NCBI GenBank assembly: GCA_028281945.1
Contig: JANQIW010000031.1
Location: 1 to 64,000, forward strand
DNA from: Prochloraceae cyanobacterium PL24a_bin.78
GTDB lineage: Bacteria > Cyanobacteriota > Cyanobacteriia > Cyanobacteriales > JANQIW01
DNA length: 64,000 nucleotides
Reading direction: 5' to 3'
In this document: piece after piece, positions 45,234-54,770 of the stretch
Numbering within the stretch: the first letter of the stretch is position 1
Layout: each line of letters begins with the position of its first letter
Notes under the pieces: generated by a model
The model's input: the letters and a program-made list of their open reading frames with translations, nothing else
Told to the model about the DNA's origin: nothing
Database searches by the model: none
Program-made: the position numbers and the translations under genes

Positions 45234-48200
45234 TTATTTTACTTTACTAGGATTTTCTAATAATTGTTCTCCACTAAGCATCCGCTTTGCTGCATTTAGT
45301 AAATCATTTTCGATATAAGGTTTAGTAAAGTATGCTCTCGCTCCTAATTCTGCTGCTATTTTTCGGTGTTTTTCTGCGCCTCTTGATGTCACCATTGCTA
45401 CTGGTATTTGAGATAATATTTCATCTTTTTGGATTTTTCCTAATAATTCTAATCCATTCATTCTGGGCATTTCGATATCACAGAGGATGATATTACAAGG
45501 TAATCCCCCACTTAATTTTTCCCAAGCATCTTGACCATCTCTAGCTTGTTCTACATGATATCCTGCTTTTTTGAAGCTCATTGAAAGCATTTCTCTTACA
45601 ACTACGGAGTCATCAATGATTAATACTATAGGGTGATCTGAGTTATATGTTGATGGGGTATTTCTGGGTTTTAATCTATTTTTCTCTGATTTTTCTCTGA
45701 TTGCTTTTAATTCTTCTAGGGCTATTTCTGGTTTGGTTGTTTTTGGACTAGAGACGGTGGGATTCTCTTGAAGGGTTAATTCTTCTACTTCTTTGGTTTT
45801 GTCTACTATTAATGTCTCTCCTTCTATCATTCTTTTGGCGGTATCTAGGAGTTGTTTTTCGGTGTATGGTTTAACTAAATAGCCTTTTGCACCTTTGGTT
45901 TTGGCTACGTCTTTGTGTTTGTCTGCACCGCGAGAAGATAATATGGCTACTGGTATTGCTGATAGTTCTGAATCTTCTTGCATTTTTGATAATAATTCTA
46001 AGCCGCTGAGTCTTGGCATTTCAATATCTGAGAATACCACATCGCAGGGTAGGCCTGATACTAGTTTGTCCCAAGCTTCTTGTCCGTCTCTGGCTTGCTC
46101 TACACGATAACCTGCTTTGGTAAAGCTGATGGATAGTAGTTCTCGAACTGTGATGGAGTCGTCTACTACTAAAACTATTGGCTGAGATGATGGTAATGTT
46201 TTTACTTTGTCTCTTGATGTATTTAATTCTGGTATTTGGAGTGGTTTTCCTTGGGCGATGGCGATTAATTCTAATACATCTCCTATGGGCATGACACTAC
46301 CATCTCCTAAAACTGTTGCTCCTGTTATTCCTTGGGGTTTGGGGATGGGACCTTCTATTTGTTTGATTACTATTTCTTCTTCTCCTAATACTTGATCGAC
46401 TTTGATTGCTAGTAAGTCGTCTCCTCCTCGCAATACTACGATTGATACTGTATCTTGTTCTTGTTTGTTATAAAATCTGCTTCTGGTTAATTGACGGTTG
46501 TAGTGTAATAGTTTATCTAATTGATGGATTTCTAGTTGTCGATCGCGCCAGTTGATATATTCTATACCTTCTTGGTTGATTTTGAGGTCATTTTTGTCGT
46601 AGTCTTGCATATCTTCTACCCCATCCATGGGAAATGCTAATCTTGCTTTATTGATTTGACAACAAAGGGCTTTACAGATGCTCAACATTAGTGGTAGGCG
46701 AATTGTAAATGTTGTGCCTTTTCCGATGGTGGAATCTATGATAATTGTTCCTCTGATATCGTTTAAATTTGTCCTAACTGCGTCTAAACCTACCCCTCTG
46801 CCGGCTATTTCATTGGCTTGATCTTCTGTACTGAAACCTGGATGAAATAGTAGATCGTATACTTCTTGAACTCTTAAATTTTTGGCTTGTGCTCTTGTGA
46901 TTAATCCTCTTTGAATTGCTTTCTGTTTGATTTTTTCTGGATTAATCCCTCCTCCATCATCTGATACTGAGATTACGGTTTGGTTTCCTTGTAAAAAGGC
47001 ACGAACTAAGATTTTTCCTTTTTTTGGTTTTCCTTGCTGAATTCTTTCTTCTGGTAATTCAATGCCGTGAGCGATGGCGTTATTGACTAGGTGAGTCATG
47101 GGGCTGTTGAGGTGTTCTACGATCATTTTATCGATCAATACTTCTCGCCCTTCTACTTTCAATTCTACGAGTTTTTTTGATTTTTGGGATATGTCTCTAA
47201 CTGCTCTGGGTAAACGATCTGTGGTTTGAGCGAATGGAACCATGCGGGATTTATTGATGGTTTCTTGTAATTGGGTGCTCACTTGGCGCATTGTGCGTCC
47301 TACTTGTTCTGTTTCGTCTACTACGTATTGGATATCTGAGGAGGCTTCCCGAACCCGAACTATTTGTTCGATCATTTCTTGAGTTAATAAATGGAATCCT
47401 GTGAAACGATCCATTTCTAGGGCGTTAAGATTTTGTTCTGGTGATGATACGTCTAGATGAATATTTTGGGTTGGAAATGAACTTGATTGATTCCGACTTG
47501 CTAATAGTGCTCCTTCTAATAGGCTTCTTTCGTACAATTCTTGCATTCTACTACCTATCTCTCCTAGGTTTTGAACTCGATTTAGCAAATTATCTAAGAA
47601 TTGATGGAGACGTTGTTGATCTTGTTCTAAACGATTTCTTTTTACAACTATTTCTCCTATTAAATTATTCAGGGTATTGAGTTGTTCTATGGGTACTCTA
47701 ATACTTTGTGAAAATACTTTTGGTTTTGTGATTTCTTTTAGTTGTATTTCAGAGATATTTTTGTTTCTTTCTTCGTTGATTAGAATATCTTCTACTTCTT
47801 TTTCTTCTTCTAATTCTAACTGGCTTTCTATTTTTGTTAATACATCTTCTTCTTGTTTGGATAATGTATATGGATTTCCTGAGTTAGTTAGTTCTACTAT
47901 TCTTTCATCGGCTGGAGATTCTATTAAATTTTTTAACTGCTTCCAGACTTCGGAAATATTTATCTCTTCTAGTAATGTACTTGGTGGTGCGGCTATTACT
48001 TCTTCTAATTTTTCAATCTGTTCGTATAATACTATTTCTTTGTCTTCTCTTTTGTCTCCTGGTGTTGTTTTTGCTTCTTCTTTGTTTTCTTCTTTGAGCC
48101 AATTTTCTAATTCTGCAAAGGGATTTTCTGCTTCTTCTTCTAATTCTTGGGAAATATCTTGCAGGGATAATTCTAGAGTTTCTAAGTCTTCTAATAAATC

Positions 48201-49268
48201 TGTGTCTTTTTGGTTTTCTTTTGCTATTTCTTCTAATTCTTCTAATACGGAGTTATCTTGATTTTCTTTTTCGACAACTTTTTCGTTTTTCAAATCCAAG
48301 GATTCTGATGATTCATTTTCTTGAATATCTAGATCAAATAAGGTTACTAACTCTTCTAGGGTTTCTTGGGTTACAGCTTGACTGGTTTCTTTTCCTTGAG
48401 TTTTTGTACTTTCTGTTTCTCTTGATATTTTTCCTTTTTCTGGTGTTTCTGATATTTCTTCACTATCTCCTAAAATATTTTCATGATTCCCTAGATTTTC
48501 TTCTAGCAAATCTAAATCTCTTTTAGATATTTCTGATGTTTGCTGATTTTCTTCAAACAATATGCTCAATTCATCTACTGCTGATTTATGATCATAATTT
48601 ACTGTTTCTTCTTCTATATAATCTTCTTCTAAGAATAGCTCATTTTCTGCTATTTCTTGGGTTTTTTCTTCTTTTTGGAAAATATTTACCAATTCTTGTG
48701 TTAACTTATCTTCTTCTTCTATTTGTTTTTCTTCAGCTAATTTATTAGCTTTTTTTACTTTTTCTGTTTCTAATTCTACTTTGTCTTCGTTGGTTAATGT
48801 GCTTGTTTCCCATAATTCAGGTTCTCTTGTGCCTATATATCCAGTATTGGTTTCCCATTCTTGACATATAGTTTCTATTTCTACCATTTTTGAATCAGAT
48901 AAAGTGGCAAAGCTTTGTAGTTTCTCACTGATTTTTATTTGAGATGCTTGGCCTGTTAAGACTAATTCTCCTGCTTCTTTGATTTCTTTGACGATAATTC
49001 TTGCACAAGCTTGATATGGGTTTTCTGGTAAGGATATGGCTAATGATGCTGTTTCTACCAATTCTATCCATTGGCGCATTTTTGAGTCTTTTCCCATTTT
49101 TGAGAGCTTTTGACAATGGGTTTGGAGTTTTACGCGGTTTTCTTGACGTTCCCCTTGTTTGAGTATTTTCAGCATTTCTCCTAATCGCAGTAGTACTTTT
49201 TTATGGAAGTTTTGCTGAAATTCTTGTTTTTCTTGATTGTTTCCCTTTGTGTTTTTGATCTTGTTCAC
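45234..49268 (-). CDS. CheA/PilL-like hybrid histidine kinase with two receiver domains
   Basis: 1344 aa. The N-terminal 150 residues look helical and Hpt-like but lack a recognisable HxxKG phosphotransfer motif. Residues about 160-560 are a long Glu-rich, low-complexity linker. A CheA dimerisation domain (about 575-640) is followed by the HATPase (HLVNNAIAHGIE, VSDDGGGI, GRGVGLDAVRTNL; about 700-850) and a CheW domain (about 860-1000). Two receiver domains, about 1030-1150 and 1210-1330, are very alike (VVDDSITVRELLSISF versus IDDSVVVREMLSMSF; both with SDIEMP or CDIEMP phospho-Asp). The order matches PilL-C of cyanobacterial type IV pilus/phototaxis systems (Slr0322/Hik43-like), whose Hpt part is on a separate gene. 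Translation starts at GTG 49268. Many plus-strand open frames here are shadows of the acidic linker. Confidence 0.85.
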   Translation of the reverse strand: MNKIKNTKGNNQEKQEFQQNFHKKVLLRLGEMLKILKQGERQENRVKLQTHCQKLSKMGKDSKMRQWIELVETASLAISLPENPYQACARIIVKEIKEAGELVLTGQASQIKISEKLQSFATLSDSKMVEIETICQEWETNTGYIGTREPELWETSTLTNEDKVELETEKVKKANKLAEEKQIEEEDKLTQELVNIFQKEEKTQEIAENELFLEEDYIEEETVNYDHKSAVDELSILFEENQQTSEISKRDLDLLEENLGNHENILGDSEEISETPEKGKISRETESTKTQGKETSQAVTQETLEELVTLFDLDIQENESSESLDLKNEKVVEKENQDNSVLEELEEIAKENQKDTDLLEDLETLELSLQDISQELEEEAENPFAELENWLKEENKEEAKTTPGDKREDKEIVLYEQIEKLEEVIAAPPSTLLEEINISEVWKQLKNLIESPADERIVELTNSGNPYTLSKQEEDVLTKIESQLELEEEKEVEDILINEERNKNISEIQLKEITKPKVFSQSIRVPIEQLNTLNNLIGEIVVKRNRLEQDQQRLHQFLDNLLNRVQNLGEIGSRMQELYERSLLEGALLASRNQSSSFPTQNIHLDVSSPEQNLNALEMDRFTGFHLLTQEMIEQIVRVREASSDIQYVVDETEQVGRTMRQVSTQLQETINKSRMVPFAQTTDRLPRAVRDISQKSKKLVELKVEGREVLIDKMIVEHLNSPMTHLVNNAIAHGIELPEERIQQGKPKKGKILVRAFLQGNQTVISVSDDGGGINPEKIKQKAIQRGLITRAQAKNLRVQEVYDLLFHPGFSTEDQANEIAGRGVGLDAVRTNLNDIRGTIIIDSTIGKGTTFTIRLPLMLSICKALCCQINKARLAFPMDGVEDMQDYDKNDLKINQEGIEYINWRDRQLEIHQLDKLLHYNRQLTRSRFYNKQEQDTVSIVVLRGGDDLLAIKVDQVLGEEEIVIKQIEGPIPKPQGITGATVLGDGSVMPIGDVLELIAIAQGKPLQIPELNTSRDKVKTLPSSQPIVLVVDDSITVRELLSISFTKAGYRVEQARDGQEAWDKLVSGLPCDVVFSDIEMPRLSGLELLSKMQEDSELSAIPVAILSSRGADKHKDVAKTKGAKGYLVKPYTEKQLLDTAKRMIEGETLIVDKTKEVEELTLQENPTVSSPKTTKPEIALEELKAIREKSEKNRLKPRNTPSTYNSDHPIVLIIDDSVVVREMLSMSFKKAGYHVEQARDGQDAWEKLSGGLPCNIILCDIEMPRMNGLELLGKIQKDEILSQIPVAMVTSRGAEKHRKIAAELGARAYFTKPYIENDLLNAAKRMLSGEQLLENPSKVK

Positions 49269-49723
49269 GATCCGTTACCTGCTCCCTTTAGGATCTTTAT
49301 TTTTTTTAAAGTGAATGAAAGATTAATTCTGGTTTTTTTATTGTTTTAAAATTTATAAGTCTACTGTTAAATCTTGATTTGATTTAATCTTTTTTTATTC
49401 TCTCCATTTCTTTATTAGATCAGAAGAGGTTTTGTTAATTTTTTTATTTTTTATTTTATTTAAAATAGCTTATTTACTATTTACTTTAACTAAGTTAATT
49501 ATCTTTAAATCTTAATAAAGATCATACTTAAGCAAAACTATTAAATAGCAAGTTTTAGGTTTAAAAAACTATAACAATTCTCAATAAGTGCTTTTTTAGA
49601 ATTTTAACACTTGAAATGTTCAATTGTCAAAATTTTCTTTTTTTTCCTTATGTTAAGCATAATTTATCACTATAGCTTTGGATTGAGAAATTTCCTAATC
49701 TACTGTAATTTATTTGTTTTATC
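49269..49723. other. gene-free stretch between era and the CheA-like gene
   Basis: 455 AT-rich bp between two minus-strand genes. It must contain the CheA-like promoter and the era 3' region. No ORF, hairpin or repeat supported. Confidence 0.4.
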
Positions 49724-50677
49724 TTAAAAAGATTCGAGACGATAACCAAATTCTGCTAAGTGTAATCGAGATTGTCGCCAATTGGGCTGAACTTTAACAA
49801 ATAATTCTAAATATACTGGTGTTGCAATCAGTTTAGATATAGAAATACGGGCATTTTGACCTATGGTTTTGAGCATACTACCTCCTTTTCCTATGATAAT
49901 TGCTTTTTGGGATGGTCTTTCTACATTGATGGCTGCATAAATTTTGGTTATTTTGGGGGTTTCTTGAATCTTCTCCACAATAATTGCTACTGAGTGAGGA
50001 ATTTCTTGACGAGTTTGTTTTAAGATTTGTTCTCGAATTAATTCTCCTATAATAAACCTTTCTGGTTTATCTGTTACTAATTCGGGAGGATAATAATATG
50101 GTCCTGGATTTAGATATTCTATTAATTTTTCTTGGAGTTTTTCTATTCCTGTACCTGTTAGGGCTGAGAATTTGATCATTTCCCAATCTTTTTGGATTAA
50201 GTTTTCATAACTTTCATCTATTTTTTTACTGTCTGATGGTTGTTGATCTATTTTATTTAAACCAATTATTACTTTTGTTTGGGTTTTTTGTAATAAATCG
50301 ATGATAAAACGATCGCCTCCTCCTGCTGGGTGACAGCTATCTACCACTAATAATACGACATCTACTAATCCAATTACAGCTTGAGCATTTTGGACAATGA
50401 TTCTCCCTAATTGATGATGGGGTTTGTGAATACCTGGGGTATCGATAAAAATTATTTGTCCTTGAGCAGTTGTAAGTATTCCTCTAAGACGATTCCTTGT
50501 TGTTTGTGCTACTGATGAGGTTATGGCAATTTTTTCTCCTATCATTTTATTCATTAATGTAGATTTTCCTACATTTGGTCTACCGATTATGGCTACGAAA
50601 CCGGATTTAAATCCTGGTGGGGTTTCGGGTATGATTCCTGTTTGGCTTAAATTGTTGTTTTCTTTTGATTCATTCAT
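49724..50677 (-). CDS. era: GTPase Era
   Basis: Ribosome-assembly GTPase binding 16S rRNA. 317 aa. The G domain shows G1 GRPNVGKSTLMN, G2 T in TTRNRLRG, G3 DTPGIHKP, G4 NKID and G5-like FSALTGTG. The C-terminal KH domain includes ERPSQKAIIIGKGGSMLKTIGQNAR and KVQPNWRQS. It starts 16 bp after the stop of the aspartoacylase-type gene on the same strand, so the two are probably one transcript. Confidence 0.97.
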   Translation of the reverse strand: MNESKENNNLSQTGIIPETPPGFKSGFVAIIGRPNVGKSTLMNKMIGEKIAITSSVAQTTRNRLRGILTTAQGQIIFIDTPGIHKPHHQLGRIIVQNAQAVIGLVDVVLLVVDSCHPAGGGDRFIIDLLQKTQTKVIIGLNKIDQQPSDSKKIDESYENLIQKDWEMIKFSALTGTGIEKLQEKLIEYLNPGPYYYPPELVTDKPERFIIGELIREQILKQTRQEIPHSVAIIVEKIQETPKITKIYAAINVERPSQKAIIIGKGGSMLKTIGQNARISISKLIATPVYLELFVKVQPNWRQSRLHLAEFGYRLESF

Positions 50678-50693
50678 TATTAATTCTCTAAGA

Positions 50694-51821
50694 TCAATTC
50701 TCTAAAGTTAATATTTCCAACACATACTCTCCTTGATTGACTGCTTCATTTTTACCCACATCAAAAATAATGCCATTAGTTTGGGCTTGAATGGAGATAG
50801 TTTTTGGCATTTGTGTTTTTTCAAAACTCATGATTTGATAAATTTGGCTTCCTGATTGTACTTTTGTTCCTAATGATAATCTATTTTTAAGGATTCCTCC
50901 GGCTGGGGCATAATATTTTTTAAGATTAGTTTTTCTGATTAATTGAATGGGTTTTGCTTCTAAGTTAAAAGAAGGGATATTCAGCATATTTTTATAGACT
51001 AGATAATTTTTAATTCCTTGTAAGCCTTTTGCTACAGAAGAGGGATTACTTTCCATGGAAGCACCTAATTCTAAAGTCCATGATTCGATATCAAATTGAA
51101 TTTTTTTCCCTAAGATATCTAATTCTTTTTCTAAGGCAAGCCAAGGTTTCATAAAGGCTTCGTCAAAGGCATCTCCATCATATTGATTCATTAAGATTCC
51201 ATATTCTAAACCAAAATATTTGGCACTTTCTTCTCTAGTATTAAAACAATATAAATATTCTAAAGCTTCATTACTAGAGCTATGAATATCGATAACATAG
51301 TTAGCATCTATGGCTAAAGATTGCAAATGATAACGATATTTTTGATGAAAAGGTGTACTACTGGGACTATTAATTTGTTCTAATTGTTTTTCTAAAGCTA
51401 ATTTTTCTTTTTGGAGAAAATTGTTTCTAATTTGTTCTGGAGAAAGTTTTGTTTGGGAAAGGGCAAATGATTTTAAATCATGACATTCTTTTTGATAATC
51501 CCAAAAAATTCGATTCCAATCTTTGCCATCATAACTGTTAAAACGCCCTGTGGAAAAAAAGTGGTTTCGTTGATTAACACTAAGGGGATTACAAAGGGGA
51601 AGTAACCAAATTTCTCCTATTAGTTGATTTTCTTTTAGCTGGGATAAAAAATCGATTAATTGATAAATAACTGTATTACCAACTATTTCGGCTCCGTGGA
51701 GATTGGCTTGTATATAGGCTTTTTTCCCTGTTTGTTTGCCAATAAATTTGTAGACGGAAATGGAGAGGTAATTGCCACAAGCTAGTTGTAATAAATCGAT
51801 GGTTTCAATGGAAGGGATCAT
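50694..51821 (-). CDS. succinylglutamate desuccinylase/aspartoacylase family protein
   Basis: 375-aa M14-like zinc hydrolase. Zinc ligands H42 and E45 sit in NLHGAEIVGN, and the third His is in DIHSSS (about residue 178). The characteristic ELGASMESNP helix carries the catalytic Glu region. A C-terminal beta-rich module (about 300-375) resembles the AstE/AspA extra domain (KYYAPAGGILKNRLSLGTKV). The family deacylates N-acyl amino acids or similar amides; the substrate is unknown. It is upstream of era with a 16-bp gap. Confidence 0.85.
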   Translation of the reverse strand: MIPSIETIDLLQLACGNYLSISVYKFIGKQTGKKAYIQANLHGAEIVGNTVIYQLIDFLSQLKENQLIGEIWLLPLCNPLSVNQRNHFFSTGRFNSYDGKDWNRIFWDYQKECHDLKSFALSQTKLSPEQIRNNFLQKEKLALEKQLEQINSPSSTPFHQKYRYHLQSLAIDANYVIDIHSSSNEALEYLYCFNTREESAKYFGLEYGILMNQYDGDAFDEAFMKPWLALEKELDILGKKIQFDIESWTLELGASMESNPSSVAKGLQGIKNYLVYKNMLNIPSFNLEAKPIQLIRKTNLKKYYAPAGGILKNRLSLGTKVQSGSQIYQIMSFEKTQMPKTISIQAQTNGIIFDVGKNEAVNQGEYVLEILTLEN

Positions 51822-51867
51822 TTTAGCTCATATAATAAAAACTATTGGTAGAGTTTAACAAATAACT

Positions 51868-52863
51868 ATGACTGAAAACACAACTCGTCGTAATTTTATT
51901 TTAGGGGGAATGGCTACGGTTGGAAGTATTGCTGGTAATTATGTTTTTCAACATACTTCTAATAATGCTTCTAATAGTTCTGTTTCTGATAATTATATTT
52001 CTAAGATTTCTTCTACAATGCCAGAAAGAATCTTGGGTAATACTGGTTTATCTCTTCCTATTTTTGGTTTAGGAGGTGCGGGAAAAACCCCTTTATCTAG
52101 TTCTAGAATGGAAAAAGAGTCTATCGCTATTATAGAAGCTGCTTTAAGGCAAGGTGTTCGTTATTTTGATACGGCTGCTAGTTATGGCCCTAGTGAGTCT
52201 TATTTGGGTAAGGTTTTACCTCAATATCGGGATGATGTGTTTTTGGCTAGTAAAACTGGTGGGCGGGATAGAGATGGCGCATGGCGAGATTTGGAGCGAT
52301 CGTTGAAACGTTTAAATACTGATTATCTTGATCTTTGGCAATTTCACCATGTTTCTTTTGATGAAGAATTAGATCAAATTTTTAGTTCTCAAGGGGCAAT
52401 TGTTGCCATGGAGGAGGCTAAGGAACAAAAGTTGATTAAATATTGTGGTATTACAGGCCATCATGAACCGGCGGTGATTGCTAATGGTTTAAATCGTTAT
52501 CCATTTGATACCACATTAGTATCAATTAATGCTGCTGATATCCATCATCCTCGCCCTTTTATTCCTACAGTTTTACCATTAGCTAAGAGGAGAAATATTG
52601 GGGTGATTGCTATGAAAGTTCCTGCTTATGGACGTTTATTTAAACCTGGGGTTTTGGATGGAATGGATCAGGCGATGGGTTATGTTTTGTCTTTGTCTGG
52701 GGTTCATTGTTGTATTATTGCTGCTGAAACGGTAGAACAGTTGGAGTTTAATGTTAGAGTGGCTAAAGCTTTTCAACCTCTGAATTCTCAGGAGATGGCT
52801 TTTATTGAAAAACTTACGGCTAATGCTTGGCAAGATAATACTTTTTTCCGTCGTTGGACTTAA
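51868..52863 (+). CDS. aldo/keto reductase with Tat-like signal
   Basis: 331 aa. The N-terminus MTENTTRRNFILGGMATVGSIAG has the twin-arginine RRNF pattern plus a short hydrophobic stretch. This would place the folded enzyme with its NADP(H)-type barrel across the membrane, although poor Tat sites also occur in cytoplasmic AKRs. The AKR barrel follows: ERILGNTGLSLPIFGLGGAG, GVRYFDTAASYGPSES with Tyr in the catalytic site, LASKTGGR with Lys, and LWQFHHVSF with His. The C-terminal half contains GVIAMKVPAYG. Divergent from the aspartoacylase-type gene (46 bp), so they share a short promoter region. Confidence 0.85.
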   Translation: MTENTTRRNFILGGMATVGSIAGNYVFQHTSNNASNSSVSDNYISKISSTMPERILGNTGLSLPIFGLGGAGKTPLSSSRMEKESIAIIEAALRQGVRYFDTAASYGPSESYLGKVLPQYRDDVFLASKTGGRDRDGAWRDLERSLKRLNTDYLDLWQFHHVSFDEELDQIFSSQGAIVAMEEAKEQKLIKYCGITGHHEPAVIANGLNRYPFDTTLVSINAADIHHPRPFIPTVLPLAKRRNIGVIAMKVPAYGRLFKPGVLDGMDQAMGYVLSLSGVHCCIIAAETVEQLEFNVRVAKAFQPLNSQEMAFIEKLTANAWQDNTFFRRWT

Positions 52864-53057
52864 GGTGATGGATAATTGATCATAAATTTTTGATGTTTAA
52901 TCATTTATTATGTCTAAGATTATTGAGGAAAATTGAGGAAAGATGATCAACTTTTTTTCTATTTATATTTCTATATTTTGTTTTGATAGATCTTATCTTT
53001 TTTTTACTAATTTTTCTATTGACTATTTGTTTTTTTCTTGAGGCAATTTAAATTTTT

Positions 53058-54494
53058 ATGATGTCTATTTTTAACTATCCAATTATTACATTTGGAGAAT
53101 ATAATATCTCGCTTTTTTTAATTATTAAAATTCTGTTTTATTTTTTAATTCTGTTCTTTTTAACTAAGCTTTTTAAAAAGTTATTGAATGATTTTTTCTT
53201 ACATAAGTTTGGCTTAGATTTGGGGAATAAAGAGGCTATTTCTACTATTGCTAGTTATTTTTTTGCGATTATAGGATTTGTCATTATTTTACAAATTAAT
53301 GGTTTTAATCTTTCTTCTTTAGCAGTGGTAGCTGGGGGCTTAGGAATAGGGATTGGTTTTGCTTTACAAGAAATAATTCAAAATTTTATTAGTGGTTTGG
53401 TTATTTTGTTTAATCGAATTATTAAAATTAATGATTTTGTGGAATTTGGAGATGGAGAGTCGGAATATTATCTCAATATGAAAGGAACAATTACTAAGAT
53501 TTCTCCTCTATTTACTATTATGAAAACTAAGGATGGAGGCAATCTGATTATTCCTAATAGTTATTTGGTAGAACGTCCTATTTTAAATTGGAATTATGAA
53601 GGAAATGAAAAACGTTTAGAATTTAAACTGAAGGTAAGTCAAGGAATTGATGTTGTTTTTTTAACTGAGACGGTTTTAAATACTGTTTATCAAGAAAGAA
53701 GGGTGTTAAATCAACCTTTACCAAAATTATTTTTCCAAGAATTTTGCGAAGATTATTTAGTTTTTAATCTGGATATTTGGATTGATGACATGGAACAAGA
53801 AGAGGAAATTAGAAGTTCTTTAAATTATGCTCTTAACTATAATTTATATCAAAAAGAATTAGAAAAACGTCGTCAAGTTGATGAATTAATCTTAGTAGAT
53901 ACAGGAGATGAAACAACTCAATTTCAAATTAAAAAAACTGATAAAGTTAACAATAGTCCTGAAAATGCCCAAAAAAATTTAATTATTAGTGATTTATTAA
54001 AAGAGGTTAAATACTTTGAAAAGTTTACTCCGTTAGAATTGCGTCAATTAATAGAAATAGGATACCGTCAAAAGTTAAAACCTTCAGAAATTTTGTTTAA
54101 TGAGGGAGATGAGGGGGATGCTTTTTATATTATTTTATCTGGTTCTGTTGAAGTCTTTCTTCCGAAATTAGAAAAACAATTAGTAATTCTTCATAGTGGT
54201 TCTTTTTTTGGGGAATTATCATTAATTTTAGGTCTTCCTCGCACTGCTTCTGTTAGGGCTTTAGAAAATACTATTTTATTTGCTATTGTTAAACCAGCTT
54301 TTGAACAATTGTTACAACAATACCCTGAGTTAACAGATGTAATTATTTCAGAGTTAGAAAAACATCAAACAGAATTGGCTGAGCGTCAAGTACAACTTAG
54401 AGAAATGGGATTATTAGATCGAGATGAGGATGATACTAATTTGGTGGATTGGATTGGTAAACGCTTTAAAAAATTGTTTGATTTGGAACTATAA
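53058..54494 (+). CDS. MscS-type mechanosensitive channel with C-terminal cyclic-nucleotide-binding domain
   Basis: 478 aa. Three N-terminal TM segments (about 15-40, 68-90, 95-125) lead into the MscS pore-lining helix (VAGGLGIGIGFALQEIIQNFISGLVILFNRIIKINDFV) and a beta/alpha-beta cytoplasmic cage (about 130-260). After a linker, residues about 325-440 form a cNMP-binding domain: ILFNEGDEGDAFYIILSGSVEV, FFGELSLILGLPRTASVRALE (with the phosphate-binding RTA-Arg pattern). A cAMP-gated osmotic release valve is the natural reading, as in characterised MscS-CNB proteins. ATG at 53058 or the adjacent ATG 53061. Confidence 0.9.
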   Translation: MMSIFNYPIITFGEYNISLFLIIKILFYFLILFFLTKLFKKLLNDFFLHKFGLDLGNKEAISTIASYFFAIIGFVIILQINGFNLSSLAVVAGGLGIGIGFALQEIIQNFISGLVILFNRIIKINDFVEFGDGESEYYLNMKGTITKISPLFTIMKTKDGGNLIIPNSYLVERPILNWNYEGNEKRLEFKLKVSQGIDVVFLTETVLNTVYQERRVLNQPLPKLFFQEFCEDYLVFNLDIWIDDMEQEEEIRSSLNYALNYNLYQKELEKRRQVDELILVDTGDETTQFQIKKTDKVNNSPENAQKNLIISDLLKEVKYFEKFTPLELRQLIEIGYRQKLKPSEILFNEGDEGDAFYIILSGSVEVFLPKLEKQLVILHSGSFFGELSLILGLPRTASVRALENTILFAIVKPAFEQLLQQYPELTDVIISELEKHQTELAERQVQLREMGLLDRDEDDTNLVDWIGKRFKKLFDLEL

Positions 54495-54728
54495 ATATTG
54501 TATTTTAAGCTACTATTTTTGTTGTGTAGTTCAACTTTTAAAACATTAAATAATAACAGATATTTTTGAAAACCGAAAGAAATATTACTAAAAAATTTTT
54601 AATTTAAAATCTTCCATGATTCAGAATAAATTTAATTAAATTTTAACAATAATAAAAAAAAGCAAAAATTTTCTCCAAAAAACATTTTTTAATTTATTTT
54701 TTACAAGAAATTCAATTAGATCAAGCTA

Positions 54729-54738
54729 ACCTTAAGGT
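54729..54738. promoter_or_regulatory. 10-bp palindrome in the gnd leader
   Basis: ACCTTAAGGT is a perfect palindrome 33 bp before the gnd ATG, in an otherwise featureless AT-rich leader. It may be an operator half or chance. Seen directly; regulator unknown. Confidence 0.25.
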
Positions 54739-54770
54739 GAATTCTCTATTTTTAAGAAGCAGAAAGTAAT

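Noticed and set aside
47441..48748. Several plus-strand open frames of 70-190 aa
   Set aside because: All lie opposite the CheA-like gene. The Ser/Phe/Leu-rich peptides are the complement of its Glu-rich linker.
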